From assembly GCF_002917095.1 (NCBI RefSeq), contig NZ_PQGA01000002.1, positions 620,001 through 684,000 of the forward strand: a DNA stretch of 64,000 nucleotides, in the 5' to 3' direction. The DNA is from Paraburkholderia eburnea (GTDB lineage: Bacteria; Pseudomonadota; Gammaproteobacteria; Burkholderiales; Burkholderiaceae). Both the position numbers and the translations under genes were made by a program. This document shows positions 9,272 through 17,936 of this stretch, one piece after another; within the stretch, counting starts at the first letter, position 1; each line of letters begins with the position of its first letter. The notes beneath the pieces are model-generated. The model had not been told where the DNA came from. It saw only the letters and a program-made list of their open reading frames with translations, and searched no databases.

Positions 9272-10345
9272 ATGCCGGCAACAAAATCCGCTGCAGCAGC
9301 CGTCGAACACACGGACGCGTCCGTGCGCCCGAGGCGCACACGCGGCGGGCCCAAGGGCCTGCGCATCACCGATGTCGCCGCGCAGGCCGGTGTTTCGCCG
9401 ATCACCGTCTCGCGGGTGTTCAACAACCCGGAGTCGGTGGCTCCGCAGACCCTTGAGCGGGTGCGCGAGGTCGTGCAAAAGCTCGGCTACGTGCCGAACC
9501 GGCTGGCGGGTGGTTTATCGTCCGCGCACTCGCGCCTGATTGCCGCCATCGTGCCGACCATTGCGCACTCGCTCTTTTCCGAAACCATCCAGGTTTTCAG
9601 CGAAACCATGTCGCGCGCGGGCTACGAGGTGCTGCTCGCATTGAGCGGATACAGCGCATCGAACGAGGAGACCCTGCTCGACGCGGTGCTGAGCCGCCGG
9701 CCTGAGGGCGTGCTGCTCACGGGCGTCGCCCACACCGACTGGCTGCGCGAGCGGCTGAGGAATGTCGGCATTCCCGTGGTCGAAACCTGGGAGACGACCG
9801 AGACGCCGATCGACATGCTGGTCGGCTTTTCTCACTACGAAATCGGCGCGGCCGTCGCCGGGCACTTTCTCCAGCGCGGCGCCCGCCATCCCGCGCTCAT
9901 CTCGGCCAACGACGAGCGTGCGCTTGCGCGGCGCGCCGGGTTTCGCGAGCGGCTCGCGCGGGCCGGCATCCACAATGTCGCCGAAAAGATCGTCGCGCCG
10001 CCCAGTTCGGTCGAGGTGGGCAAAGGCGCACTGCCGGATCTGCTGTCCCGGGCGCCGGATATCGACGCGGTCTTCTGCGGTTCCGATCTGCTCGCGATCG
10101 GCGCGTTGGGGGCGGCGCGCCGAATGGGGCTGGCGGTGCCGTCACGACTGGCGATCTGCGGCTTCGGGGACCTGGAATTCTCCGCCGAAACCATCCCGCA
10201 GTTGACCACGGTGCGAGTGGACGGCACGCGCATTGGACTGAACGCCGCCCGCTTTTTGCTTGACCGCCTGAATGGCGGGAGAAGCCCGGACGAGCGGCGC
10301 GTTCTCGATGTGGGTTTCACGATCGTCGCGCGCGAATCGGCCTGA
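9272..10345 (+). CDS. LacI-family transcriptional repressor of the sugar-acid operon
   Basis: 357 residues. A basic N-terminal extension is followed by the LacI helix-turn-helix (LRITDVAAQAGVSPITVSRV, from about residue 29) with the hinge region after it. A periplasmic-binding-protein-like effector domain fills the rest, closest in style to GntR/gluconate-type repressors. It begins 66 nt after the dehydrogenase, with a possible -10 (TTACAAT) in the gap but no copy of the operator, so it may have constitutive expression of its own. It is the natural binder of the three operators in this block. The inducer is presumably the sugar acid or its keto-deoxy product. Confidence 0.9.
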   Translation: MPATKSAAAAVEHTDASVRPRRTRGGPKGLRITDVAAQAGVSPITVSRVFNNPESVAPQTLERVREVVQKLGYVPNRLAGGLSSAHSRLIAAIVPTIAHSLFSETIQVFSETMSRAGYEVLLALSGYSASNEETLLDAVLSRRPEGVLLTGVAHTDWLRERLRNVGIPVVETWETTETPIDMLVGFSHYEIGAAVAGHFLQRGARHPALISANDERALARRAGFRERLARAGIHNVAEKIVAPPSSVEVGKGALPDLLSRAPDIDAVFCGSDLLAIGALGAARRMGLAVPSRLAICGFGDLEFSAETIPQLTTVRVDGTRIGLNAARFLLDRLNGGRSPDERRVLDVGFTIVARESA

Positions 10346-10410
10346 TTGGCCAGATCGGCCAGAATGCCCGGGGCGGATCATGCCGTTCGACGCGCGGCGT
10401 TCGTGCCGGT

Positions 10411-11487
10411 TCAGACAGGTTGCCTGCTCAACTGCTCGGCGAACCAGTCGCACACGAAGGCGGTTCGCTCGGCTGAATGGTTGTAGATCGTGTGCTCGCC
10501 ATCGGGCCAGATTTTGAGCGTCGCGTTTTCGGCCTGCGCTGCGTCCAGAAACGGTTGCTGATCTTCCAGCCGGATAAGCGGATCGTCGCCGCCGTGCAGC
10601 ACGAGCAGCGGACAGCCGATGGATTCGCGCCGCGGCTCGAAACGCAGGCGTGCGAAGTTTGCCGTGATCGCATCGGGGTCGTCGTTGCCCAGCATGGCGG
10701 CGGCCTGTTCGACGAAGGTGCGGAACGGCAGTAGCGTGGGACTGGCGAGGGCGCCGTTCACGCAGCACGCGGCGATGCGCGGGTCCGCCGCCGCCGTGGA
10801 CGCCGCCCACAATCCGCCGATGCTGTTGCCCCAGATGCCGGCGCGCCCGAGCGTCGCGTCGGCGGTGACGTGATCGACAAAGCGCCGGTAGGCGGCCGTA
10901 ACGTCAACGTCGAGGAAGATGCCCTGTTCGAGGCGCGTTTCGCCTTGACCCGGGCCTTCGGCCAGCAGCGTTGCGAGGCCGCGCGCGGCGAGCGCGCGCG
11001 CGACGGGCCAGTAGGCGAGGCCCCATCCGCTTTGCCCGCCGAACACGATGACCGTGCCGCGCACCGGCTTCGCGCAAGGCCGGACGAGCCAGCCAATCAA
11101 CTGCGCGCCGGCGAAGGGCAGTTCCACGCGCTCGATCGCTTTGTCCGACCAGTCCGCGAGACGCCGCGTCGCGCCGCTCAACTGCGCGTAGAGCGAGCGC
11201 TTGCGCGGTACGTCGTCGTTGAACGCCATCTGCGCGAATAACAGGGCGGCGATTCCGTTCGCCTGTGCGTCCGCTGCGGTGACCAGATGCCCGCCATCGG
11301 CGGCCAGCGCCGCACGCGCGAATTGTGCGGCGGCAAGCGCTTCGGCTACCGCGTCCCATTGCTCGCCGTTCGACGTCCGGGCATGAAGGGCCGTCGCATC
11401 CGCGTAGTCCATGCCGCAGTCGAGGAGCCGGGTAAGGGACATCGCCCGCTGCAACGCGAGTGTCATGGGGGAAATTTCGGTTGTCAT
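10411..11487 (-). CDS. alpha/beta hydrolase, 2,6-dihydroxypseudooxynicotine hydrolase-like
   Basis: 358 residues. A helical N-terminal region is followed by an alpha/beta-hydrolase fold with nucleophile elbow GNSIGG, acid HGGDDPL and histidine DGEHTIYNH. The architecture resembles the C-C-bond hydrolases that split acyl side chains from di- or trihydroxylated rings (DHPON hydrolase). It starts 14 nt after the FAD monooxygenase and is the last gene of the aromatic operon. Its position suggests that it removes an acyl group from a resorcinol-like substrate to feed the monooxygenase. The ATG at 11487 is chosen because the longer frame runs into the monooxygenase. The substrate is an inference. 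Confidence 0.75.
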   Translation of the reverse strand: MTTEISPMTLALQRAMSLTRLLDCGMDYADATALHARTSNGEQWDAVAEALAAAQFARAALAADGGHLVTAADAQANGIAALLFAQMAFNDDVPRKRSLYAQLSGATRRLADWSDKAIERVELPFAGAQLIGWLVRPCAKPVRGTVIVFGGQSGWGLAYWPVARALAARGLATLLAEGPGQGETRLEQGIFLDVDVTAAYRRFVDHVTADATLGRAGIWGNSIGGLWAASTAAADPRIAACCVNGALASPTLLPFRTFVEQAAAMLGNDDPDAITANFARLRFEPRRESIGCPLLVLHGGDDPLIRLEDQQPFLDAAQAENATLKIWPDGEHTIYNHSAERTAFVCDWFAEQLSRQPV

Positions 11488-11501
11488 GCTGGATTTCCTG
11501 T

Positions 11502-13151
11502 TCACGAAACGCGCGCGCCCACCGTGGGATTCGTCACGGCACGCGCCGTGGAATCGGCGCACCAATGGAGCTGCGTGCGGAGATCGTCGACGAGTCCACC
11601 GAGTTCCCGCAGATCCGCAACCGACCCGAACACGACGAAATCCGGCCGGCTGAGGTACGCCGCCATGCAGTGCTCGTTCAGGAATGCGCGCTGATCGCCG
11701 TCGAGATCGACAATGGCATCCGGTGCGGCCGCATCGTCGGACAGGACTGCGAAGTGGCAACCCAATTGCTTCAGGAACGCGAGCTGGCCGGCGTTGAGAT
11801 AACGGGCCGGATGCTCGCGCGCGACGATCTGGAAGCCATAGCCCACCACGTCGTCGAGCCGTCCTTCCGCCGCTCCCTGGCGCACCCGCCCTTGCGGCGC
11901 CGGCGTGCCCGTGGCGGGCAGCAGCGAACCGCCGGCCTCGCGATGCACGATGCCTTGCTCGATCCTCGGGAACGGCGGCATCGGCGGCACCTTGCCCGCG
12001 CGGAACGCCTCGTCGCGTTCGGCGACCTTGTGCGGGTCGTCCTCATTGACGACCTTGCCGAGAAAGAGCGACATCTGCATGATCGCGGTGACGTGAGGCC
12101 GGCGTTCGATTTCATAGCTGTCCAGCAAGGACGGCGACGCGCGGCCGCTCAGCACGAGGTCGAGCTTCCAGGCGAGATTGATGCCGTCCCTCATGCCCGA
12201 GCAGGCGCCCTGGCCCATGTACGGCATCATGGTATGGGCGGCGTCGCCCGCGAGCAGCACGCGACCGTCGCGCCAGCGCTCGGCCATGCGCGTTTCGAAG
12301 GTATAGACGACGTGGCGCAGCATGCTCAGATCGTCCGGTCCGAGCCCGTAGCGCTCCTTCAGCCAGCGCCAGCCCGCGTTCTCCTGTTCCCAATCCGACG
12401 TCGCCTCGCCGGGGAGCACGCGCAGTTCGAAGCGCGTGCGTTTCGTGCCGATCGGCATGTGCATGTACGCGCGCTCGGGGTCGCAAAAAATCGTCGTTTT
12501 CGCGCAGGCCTCGCCCAGGTCGCGGCGGTTTTCCGAATCGAGGTTCAACCAGCGTTCGTTGTGCCCGAAGTCGGTGCGCTCGATGCCGAGCGTGCGGCGC
12601 ACGAAGCTGTTGGCGCCGTCCGCGCCGATCGCGTAGCGGACCTGGAACGTGCGCGGCGCCTCGGTCCATTGCTCGTCCTGGGCGCCGCGCCACGGATGCG
12701 CGGACAGCACCACGGCGTCGCCGTCCTGCTTCAGCGTTTCGACCTCCCAGCCTCGCAGCACGGTCACGTTCCGGTAACCGCTCGCACGCGCGTCGATCGC
12801 GTCTTCGATATCGGGCTGGTAGATCGAGATGTGCGCGGGGTAGCCGCAGGCGCGTCCGCTCCAGTTCAGTTCGAGCAGCAGGTCGCCCGCGGCGTCGCGA
12901 TAGTGGTACGTATCGACCGGCTTGGCGTTGCGCAATGCCTGCTCCACATCGCTGCTGGCCTGGACGATGCGCGCCGTTTCGCCGTCGATGTGCGTGAGGC
13001 GGGGGAGGCCGTAGGGCGTCGGCCAGCGTTCGATGACGACGACGCGGTAGCCGGCGCGGCCAAGCATGGATGCGGCGATGAGGCCGCTGGGGCCATAGCC
13101 GATGACCGCTACGTCGTAGTGCTCGCCACCGTGGTTCAAGCCTGGCTTCAT
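11502..13151 (-). CDS. FAD-dependent aromatic monooxygenase (resorcinol hydroxylase / MhpA-like)
   Basis: 549 residues. It has the FAD-binding Rossmann motif (VIGYGPSGLIAASMLGRAG, residues about 15-33), the DG motif (IGADGANSFVRR) and the GD motif (VLLAGDAAHTMMPYMGQGA) of class A flavoprotein hydroxylases. The C-terminus has the thioredoxin-like tail of the PheA/MhpA type. Next to a hydroxyquinol-type dioxygenase and maleylacetate reductase, it most likely hydroxylates a resorcinol-type ring to hydroxyquinol (1,2,4-trihydroxybenzene) with NAD(P)H and oxygen. It lies downstream of maleylacetate reductase across a gap that holds an 11-bp tandem repeat. Confidence 0.85.
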   Translation of the reverse strand: MKPGLNHGGEHYDVAVIGYGPSGLIAASMLGRAGYRVVVIERWPTPYGLPRLTHIDGETARIVQASSDVEQALRNAKPVDTYHYRDAAGDLLLELNWSGRACGYPAHISIYQPDIEDAIDARASGYRNVTVLRGWEVETLKQDGDAVVLSAHPWRGAQDEQWTEAPRTFQVRYAIGADGANSFVRRTLGIERTDFGHNERWLNLDSENRRDLGEACAKTTIFCDPERAYMHMPIGTKRTRFELRVLPGEATSDWEQENAGWRWLKERYGLGPDDLSMLRHVVYTFETRMAERWRDGRVLLAGDAAHTMMPYMGQGACSGMRDGINLAWKLDLVLSGRASPSLLDSYEIERRPHVTAIMQMSLFLGKVVNEDDPHKVAERDEAFRAGKVPPMPPFPRIEQGIVHREAGGSLLPATGTPAPQGRVRQGAAEGRLDDVVGYGFQIVAREHPARYLNAGQLAFLKQLGCHFAVLSDDAAAPDAIVDLDGDQRAFLNEHCMAAYLSRPDFVVFGSVADLRELGGLVDDLRTQLHWCADSTARAVTNPTVGARVS

Positions 13152-13226
13152 TGAGTGTCTCCTTGATTGTGTCGATTATTCATGGCCTGCTTGTCGTGCA
13201 GGTTTGTCGTGTATCGTCGTGCGCGC

Positions 13227-13303
13227 GTGAGTCCCGGGTGAGTCCCGGGTGAGTCCCGGGTGAGTCCCGCGCGAGTCCCGCGTGAATCCCGCGTGAATCC
13301 TGG
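13227..13303. repeat. seven-copy 11-bp tandem repeat, consensus GTGAGTCCCGG
   Basis: Seven head-to-tail 11-base units: three exact GTGAGTCCCGG, then variants with C for G at the end and A for G within the unit. It occupies most of the 166-nt gap between the maleylacetate reductase stop and the monooxygenase start. It is non-coding here on both strands. Copy-number variation could alter the distance or mRNA structure ahead of the monooxygenase ribosome site. Confidence 0.9.
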
Positions 13304-13317
13304 TTGGGCGCCACCGT

Positions 13318-14379
13318 TCAATGTGTGCGGGGCGGCACGCCTTCGAACGCATCCTGCAACAGCGCACGCAGGGCGTTGCGCTCGATGGCCCGCGGATTCC
13401 AGTACGGATTGGCCATGGCGATGTCGGCGGCGCGGTCGAGGTCGGCCAGCGTCATGCCGAGCGACTTGAGCGCGAGCGTGGCGCCGTTGTCGCGCGCGAG
13501 TTCGTAGAGCCCGCGCGCGGCGTCGTCGGCGCCCAGCGCGCGGGCGATCCGGCGCATGGCATCGGGGGCGGCCGCGGCGTTATACGCAAGCGCGTGCGGC
13601 AGCACGATGGTGTGCGTCTGCGCATGAGGCAGGTTGAAGCTGCCGCCTAGCGTGTGGCATAGCTTGTGATGCAGCGCCATGCCGACGTTGCCCAGAACCG
13701 TGCCGCATAGCCACGCGCCATAGAGCGCATCGCCGCGCGCGGCGAGGTCGGCCGGGTCGCGCCGGATGCCCGGCAAGCCTTGCGCGAGCGCGCGTATTCC
13801 TTCTTCCGCCATCAGGCTCATCACCGGGTTCGCGTCGCTCGCGTAGAGCCCCTCGGCCGCGTGCGCTATCGCATTGATGCCGCTCGTGACCGACAACTCG
13901 ACGGGCAGCGTCACGGTCAATGCGGGGTCGTAGATCACCGTCTTCGGCAACACGCGTGGGTCGGTGCCGGTACGCTTTAGACCGTCTTCGGTCAGCCCGT
14001 AGATCGGCGTCATTTCGCTGCCCGCGTAGGTCGTGGGAATCGCGATGATCGGCATGCCGCTTTCCAGCGCGATCGCCTTGCCAAGCCCGATCGTGGAGCC
14101 GCCGCCTACCGCAATGGCGCAATCAGCGTCATGCGCCTTCGCGTAGTTGCGGGCATCGCGCGCCACCTCGACCGGAACATGCATGGTCGCCTGATCGTAG
14201 AGACCGGCCGCACGCGCCCCGAGTTGCCCGGCCACGCTTTGCGCGATCGAGCGCTGCTCGGGCGTGCAAAGAATGAGCGCACGCTTCGCCCCGAGCGCCA
14301 GCACTTCGCGCTCCAGATGGCGCAGGCTGCCCGCGCCGAAAATCACGCGTGCGGGACGCGCCTGATAAACAAACTCCAT
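13318..14379 (-). CDS. maleylacetate reductase (iron-containing alcohol dehydrogenase family)
   Basis: 353 residues, the normal length. The N-terminus MEFVYQARPARVIFGAGS is typical of maleylacetate reductases. The nucleotide-binding glycine stretch (AVGGGSTIGLGKAIAL) and the HHKLCHTLGGSFNLPHAQTH region of group III Fe-ADHs follow. It reduces maleylacetate, the ring-opened product of hydroxyquinol, to 3-oxoadipate with NAD(P)H. The gene starts 10 nt after the Dabb gene stop, in one operon with the ring-cleavage dioxygenase. Confidence 0.9.
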   Translation of the reverse strand: MEFVYQARPARVIFGAGSLRHLEREVLALGAKRALILCTPEQRSIAQSVAGQLGARAAGLYDQATMHVPVEVARDARNYAKAHDADCAIAVGGGSTIGLGKAIALESGMPIIAIPTTYAGSEMTPIYGLTEDGLKRTGTDPRVLPKTVIYDPALTVTLPVELSVTSGINAIAHAAEGLYASDANPVMSLMAEEGIRALAQGLPGIRRDPADLAARGDALYGAWLCGTVLGNVGMALHHKLCHTLGGSFNLPHAQTHTIVLPHALAYNAAAAPDAMRRIARALGADDAARGLYELARDNGATLALKSLGMTLADLDRAADIAMANPYWNPRAIERNALRALLQDAFEGVPPRTH

Positions 14380-14389
14380 GTTGCCTCCG

Positions 14390-14692
14390 TCATTCGGCGA
14401 GGTAATCGACCTGGTGGCGCGCGATGCGCAGACCGGCCAGTTCTTCGCGTACCCGTGCATGTTCCGCGTGCGTCGCGTAGAGGCCGAGCGCCTCGCGCGA
14501 CTCGAATTCCGCGATCAGTACGAGATCGCAGGCGTAGTCGGCCTGGCTGAAATCCGCGCCGACTTCAATGCGCGTCATGCCGGGTATGCGCCCGCGTAAT
14601 CCTTCGAAAGCGGCCTTCACGCGCGCGCGTGCCTCGTTGTGCTCGTGTCCGGTCTCGCCTGCCACTTTCCACATTACGATGTGCCGGATCAT
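14390..14692 (-). CDS. Dabb (stress-responsive alpha/beta-barrel) domain protein
   Basis: 100 residues beginning MIRHIVMWKVAGE, then the dimeric alpha/beta-barrel pattern with PGMTRIEVGADFS in the middle and a final H near residue 94. Its ATG overlaps the stop of the dioxygenase by four bases (ATGA), so the two are translationally coupled. Dabb proteins include polyketide cyclases such as olivetolic acid cyclase and many small proteins of unknown role in aromatic operons. A catalytic or product-channelling role is possible here, but nothing in the sequence fixes it. Confidence 0.85.
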   Translation of the reverse strand: MIRHIVMWKVAGETGHEHNEARARVKAAFEGLRGRIPGMTRIEVGADFSQADYACDLVLIAEFESREALGLYATHAEHARVREELAGLRIARHQVDYLAE

Positions 14693-15600
14693 GCGGCGCT
14701 TCCTTGAGGATTCAGCACGAAATCGTAGTCGAGCGTGTAGTACGGCACGTCGACGCGCGAGCCGTCCGGGGCCGTGCCCGGCCGATGCCGGACCCATTGC
14801 GCGACCAGCGTGGAGCGCACGCCGAACACCGCGTCGGAGTCGAGATAGCGGTCGCCGTCGCGGAACACGTGGGTGATGAGGGTTTCGTAGCCTCGCGCCT
14901 GAATCATGAAATGCAGGTGCGCGGGCCGCCACGGATGCCGGCCCAAGGCGCTCAGCAGCGCGCCCACGGGGCCGTCGTGCGGAATGGGATACGGTTCGGC
15001 GAGGATCGAGCGGAACGCGAAGCGGCCATCGGCGTCGGTGCGCAGCTTGCCGCGCGCCCGGTGCTCGACGGCTCCGTTGTCGCCCGGCGGCAGTTGCACG
15101 TCGTAGTGGCCATCCTCGTCGGCCTGCCAGACTTCGAGCAGGGCATTCGTAATGGCTTTCCCATCGAGTGCGCGCACCTGTCCGCGCACGAAGCAGGGTT
15201 CGCCGCGCGCGCCGTTCGAGATGTCGTCGAACGAACGGTATTCCGGGCTTCCCGTTACGTAGAACGGACCGAATACCGTGGCCTCGGTGCAGCCCGCCGG
15301 CTTCGCATGATTCTGCGCGGTCACGAGCGTGGAGAGTCCGAGCACATCCGAGAGCAGGATGAACTCCTGGCGTTTGTCGTCGGTGATATGGCCGGTCGCG
15401 GTCAGAAACGCGATCGCGGCCTGCCATTCGGCTTCGGTCAGCTTCGTTTCGCGGGCAAATGAATGCAGGTGTTGAACGAGGCTCGTGATTACCGTGTGCA
15501 GCCGTTCGTCGCGACAGCCATTCAGCGATGCGATCACCGCCTGGGTGATCGTGTCTTCGTTGAGGTTGCGCATGTCGGTTGTCTCCGGATGTTGTTTCAT
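14689..15600 (-). CDS. hydroxyquinol 1,2-dioxygenase (intradiol ring-cleavage)
   Basis: 303 residues from ATG 15600. A second in-frame ATG at 15573 has a GGAG nine nucleotides upstream and is an alternative start. The N-terminal helical linker domain of catechol-type dioxygenases is followed by the non-haem Fe(III) site: tyrosines in EDGHYDVQ and EPYPIPHDG and the two histidines of RPAHLHF. FGPFYV is the usual substrate-pocket segment. It cleaves hydroxyquinol to maleylacetate. It is the first gene of the minus-strand operon, divergent from the LysR regulator, with a LysR-type palindrome 64 bp upstream. Confidence 0.88.
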   Translation of the reverse strand: MKQHPETTDMRNLNEDTITQAVIASLNGCRDERLHTVITSLVQHLHSFARETKLTEAEWQAAIAFLTATGHITDDKRQEFILLSDVLGLSTLVTAQNHAKPAGCTEATVFGPFYVTGSPEYRSFDDISNGARGEPCFVRGQVRALDGKAITNALLEVWQADEDGHYDVQLPPGDNGAVEHRARGKLRTDADGRFAFRSILAEPYPIPHDGPVGALLSALGRHPWRPAHLHFMIQARGYETLITHVFRDGDRYLDSDAVFGVRSTLVAQWVRHRPGTAPDGSRVDVPYYTLDYDFVLNPQGSAA

Positions 15601-15663
15601 GATTTGTTCCGGTAAGATTAATTCCGTCCTGGTGCGGAAAAAAGACCAGTTTATGGAGTTTTG

Positions 15664-15682
15664 TTCTCCATCTGGCGGAGAA
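15664..15682. promoter_or_regulatory. LysR-type palindrome 1, TTCTCC-N7-GGAGAA
   Basis: A perfect 6-bp dyad with 7-base spacer that contains a T-N11-A core, in the divergent promoter of the dioxygenase operon and its LysR gene. An identical dyad precedes the outer-membrane channel gene at 16766. A second, interlocking dyad, ATGGAG-N7-CTCCAT, covers 15653-15671. The right arm overlaps the likely ribosome-binding site of the LysR gene, which would allow autorepression. Confidence 0.75.
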
Positions 15683-15691
15683 ATCGAGTGT

Positions 15692-16615
15692 ATGGATAAG
15701 CTGACACAAATTGAGTTCTTCATTCAGGTCGCCGAGCTGGGCAGCCTCTCGAAGGCGGCGGAGCAGCTCGGGATGTCGAGTGCGGCGGCAAGCCGGTGCC
15801 TGAACGCGCTGGAGGACCGCCTGTGCGCGCGGCTCGTCGAGCGAACGACGCGGCGTCTCTGGCTGACCGATGCGGGGCGCGAATATCACCGGCGCTGCGT
15901 CGCCGTCCTGGCCGAACTCTCCGAGGCCGACGCCGCGGTCAACGAAGCCTCCGTCAATCCGGGCGGCACGCTGCGCGTGACGGCATCGGTGTCTTTTGCG
16001 TCGATTTATATTGCTCCGGCGCTGCCCGAATTTCACCAGCGCTATCCGAACCTGAACGTACAGATCGTCGCGGCGAACCGCTATCCGGACTTCATCGAGG
16101 CCGGTATCGACGTTGCCATCCGCACCCGCGAGCACGAGGCGGATTCCAGCATCACGGTTCGCAAGCTCGCGCAGACGCGGCGGGTGCTGGCCGCATCGCC
16201 GGGCTACCTTGCCAGGCGCGGCGCGCCCGCGACGCCCGATGCGCTCGTCGAGCACGACCTGCTCGTCTATAACCTCGCCAACGACCCCTACGTGCTGCAT
16301 TTCCGGCGCGGCGCGAAGCGCCAGTCGGTTGCCATCAAGAGCGTGCTCGATGCGAACGAAGGGCAGGTCATACGCGCGGCGGCGCTTGCCGGACTCGGCA
16401 TCCTGATCCAGCCGCTTTACATCATTCATGGCGATATCGTCGGGGGCAAGCTCGTGCCGGTTCTGGCCGACTGGCGCTTGCCCGAGCTCACGGTCAACCT
16501 CGCGTATCAGAGCCGCCGTCATCAACCGGCCAAGATCCGCGTATTCACGGAGTTTCTGATCGAGCGCTTCGAGCGGCTAGGCTTCGCGCGCAAGTGGAAC
16601 GACGTCGTGCAGTAG
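15692..16615 (+). CDS. LysR-family regulator of the hydroxyquinol operon
   Basis: 307 residues: winged helix at the N-terminus (MDKLTQIEFFIQVAELGSLS, then AAEQLGMSSAAASRCLNALE), then a two-lobed effector domain. Start ATG 15692 begins the canonical domain; the longer frame runs back into the divergent promoter. It is transcribed divergently from the dioxygenase operon with the TTCTCC-N7-GGAGAA dyad between them. It probably activates that operon and the channel gene at 16945 when bound to an aromatic intermediate. Confidence 0.88.
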   Translation: MDKLTQIEFFIQVAELGSLSKAAEQLGMSSAAASRCLNALEDRLCARLVERTTRRLWLTDAGREYHRRCVAVLAELSEADAAVNEASVNPGGTLRVTASVSFASIYIAPALPEFHQRYPNLNVQIVAANRYPDFIEAGIDVAIRTREHEADSSITVRKLAQTRRVLAASPGYLARRGAPATPDALVEHDLLVYNLANDPYVLHFRRGAKRQSVAIKSVLDANEGQVIRAAALAGLGILIQPLYIIHGDIVGGKLVPVLADWRLPELTVNLAYQSRRHQPAKIRVFTEFLIERFERLGFARKWNDVVQ

Positions 16616-16944
16616 AGGGCAACGCTGGCCTCGCCATTTATCCAGCGTGGCCATGCATTAAATTCAGGCATACGAAATAAAAATTGCCGATAGAGACGCC
16701 GCGCCGAATCTCCGGCGTGCGCCGATTCGCCCGCTCATTCTCCTCCAGCTAGTGTCAAGCCGAATTTCTCCACCGAACGGAGAAGTGTTCTCCCCATGGG
16801 GACTTTTTCGCCGTTCGGGCTCGCTTTACAGTGCGTTTGCCCAGAACGCATGCCCAGGCGTCACGGCGAAATCAGCGGCGGCGGACTTTCAGGTGCGCCC
16901 CGTGACACGCAAAAAAACCAACGATTACAAGGTCTGGAGACACC
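16616..16944. other. promoter region of the outer-membrane channel gene
   Basis: 330 bases without a gene. It contains the full LysR-type palindrome at 16766-16784 and two extra TTCTCC half-sites at 16738-16743 and 16788-16793. A small CCCCATGGGG palindrome (16792-16801) overlaps the last half-site. Confidence 0.6.
16766..16784. promoter_or_regulatory. LysR-type palindrome 2, TTCTCC-N7-GGAGAA
   Basis: Same arms and spacer length as the site at 15664; the spacer bases differ, so the arms are what is conserved. Flanked by two TTCTCC half-sites. Lies about 160 bp before the start codon of the channel gene. Confidence 0.75.
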
Positions 16945-17853
16945 ATGACGTCCACCTTCACCCGCCTGTTCGGTGCGGGATTGATCGCGTCCGCGATCGC
17001 AGCTTCCGTCCATGCAACGGAGAGCGGACAAATCAGCTATCCGTTTGGCGTCAATACCGTGCTGAACGGTTTGCTGCCCCCGCCCGGCGCCACGCAGTAT
17101 TTCAATTATTCGCTTTACTATTCGGCCAATAAATTCGCGGGCGCGAATGGCAATAACGCCGTGCCGGGTTTCCATCTGAGCGTCGTGGCGGAAACGCCGC
17201 GTGTCGTGCATACATGGGGCGCGACATTGGGACCGTTCACCGTTTCGAGCAGTGCCATCGTCCCAATCCTTGACCTGCATCTGTCGACGCCTGGCGGGAC
17301 CGGCAACCGGGCCGCGCTTGGCGATGTGATTCTCGAACCCCTGATGCTGGGCTATACCAACTCGTCGAACACGCTGTTCGCGTTCTTTTCGCCTTCGTTC
17401 GCCGTGCCGAGCGGGGCGTATTCAGCCAACCGCATTGCCAACACCGGAACCAACACTTACGCCTTCTTGCCTTATCTCAGCGTGACCTGGTTTCCTCGTC
17501 CCGCCTGGGAGATTTCAACCACGACGCTGGTGGAAACGAACTCGCCGGACCATGCCACCCATTACCACTCGGGAGCGGTCGCGGTGCTCGATTACCTGGT
17601 CGGCTATTCGGTCAACCAGCGCCTGCAACTAGGCGTGCAGGGCACGTTTCTCAAGCAATTCACCGACGATACGCAGGACGGCGTCAAAGTCGGATCCGAT
17701 GGCTTTCGCGGACAGGCGGTCGCGATCGGACCGCAATTGCGCTACATGTGGGGGCCGGCTTCGGGAATCGTCGTGAAGTATCAGCGTGAGTTCGCGGTGC
17801 GCAACCGGTCGCAAGGCAACAAGCTGTGGGTTCAGTTCAGCTTTCCGCTCTAG
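16945..17853 (+). CDS. Phenol_MetA_deg-type outer-membrane channel (COG4313-like)
   Basis: 302 residues with a signal peptide ending around AAASVHA. The rest alternates in a beta-barrel fashion and ends in WVQFSFPL. The middle segments (LGDVILEPLMLGY, FFSPSFAVPSGAY) match my picture of the family found beside aromatic and hydrocarbon degradation genes, which is thought to form an outer-membrane channel for hydrophobic substrates. The shared LysR-type palindrome places it in the hydroxyquinol regulon as the likely entry route for the substrate. Confidence 0.8.
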   Translation: MTSTFTRLFGAGLIASAIAASVHATESGQISYPFGVNTVLNGLLPPPGATQYFNYSLYYSANKFAGANGNNAVPGFHLSVVAETPRVVHTWGATLGPFTVSSSAIVPILDLHLSTPGGTGNRAALGDVILEPLMLGYTNSSNTLFAFFSPSFAVPSGAYSANRIANTGTNTYAFLPYLSVTWFPRPAWEISTTTLVETNSPDHATHYHSGAVAVLDYLVGYSVNQRLQLGVQGTFLKQFTDDTQDGVKVGSDGFRGQAVAIGPQLRYMWGPASGIVVKYQREFAVRNRSQGNKLWVQFSFPL

Positions 17854-17936
17854 TTTTCGGGAGCCTGGCGGCTTGAGCTTCCTGGCGGCAGCGGGCGGTG
17901 CGCCTCGCGCGTCTTTGGCGGACGCCGCCCGTGCCC

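Noticed and set aside
13227..13303. CRISPR array
   Set aside because: Units are 11 bp with no spacers, and no cas genes occur in the window.
14390..16525. 711-codon minus-strand frame covering the Dabb gene and the divergent LysR gene
   Set aside because: It runs through the dioxygenase out of frame and opposes the real LysR gene. Only its last 100 codons (Dabb) look like a protein.
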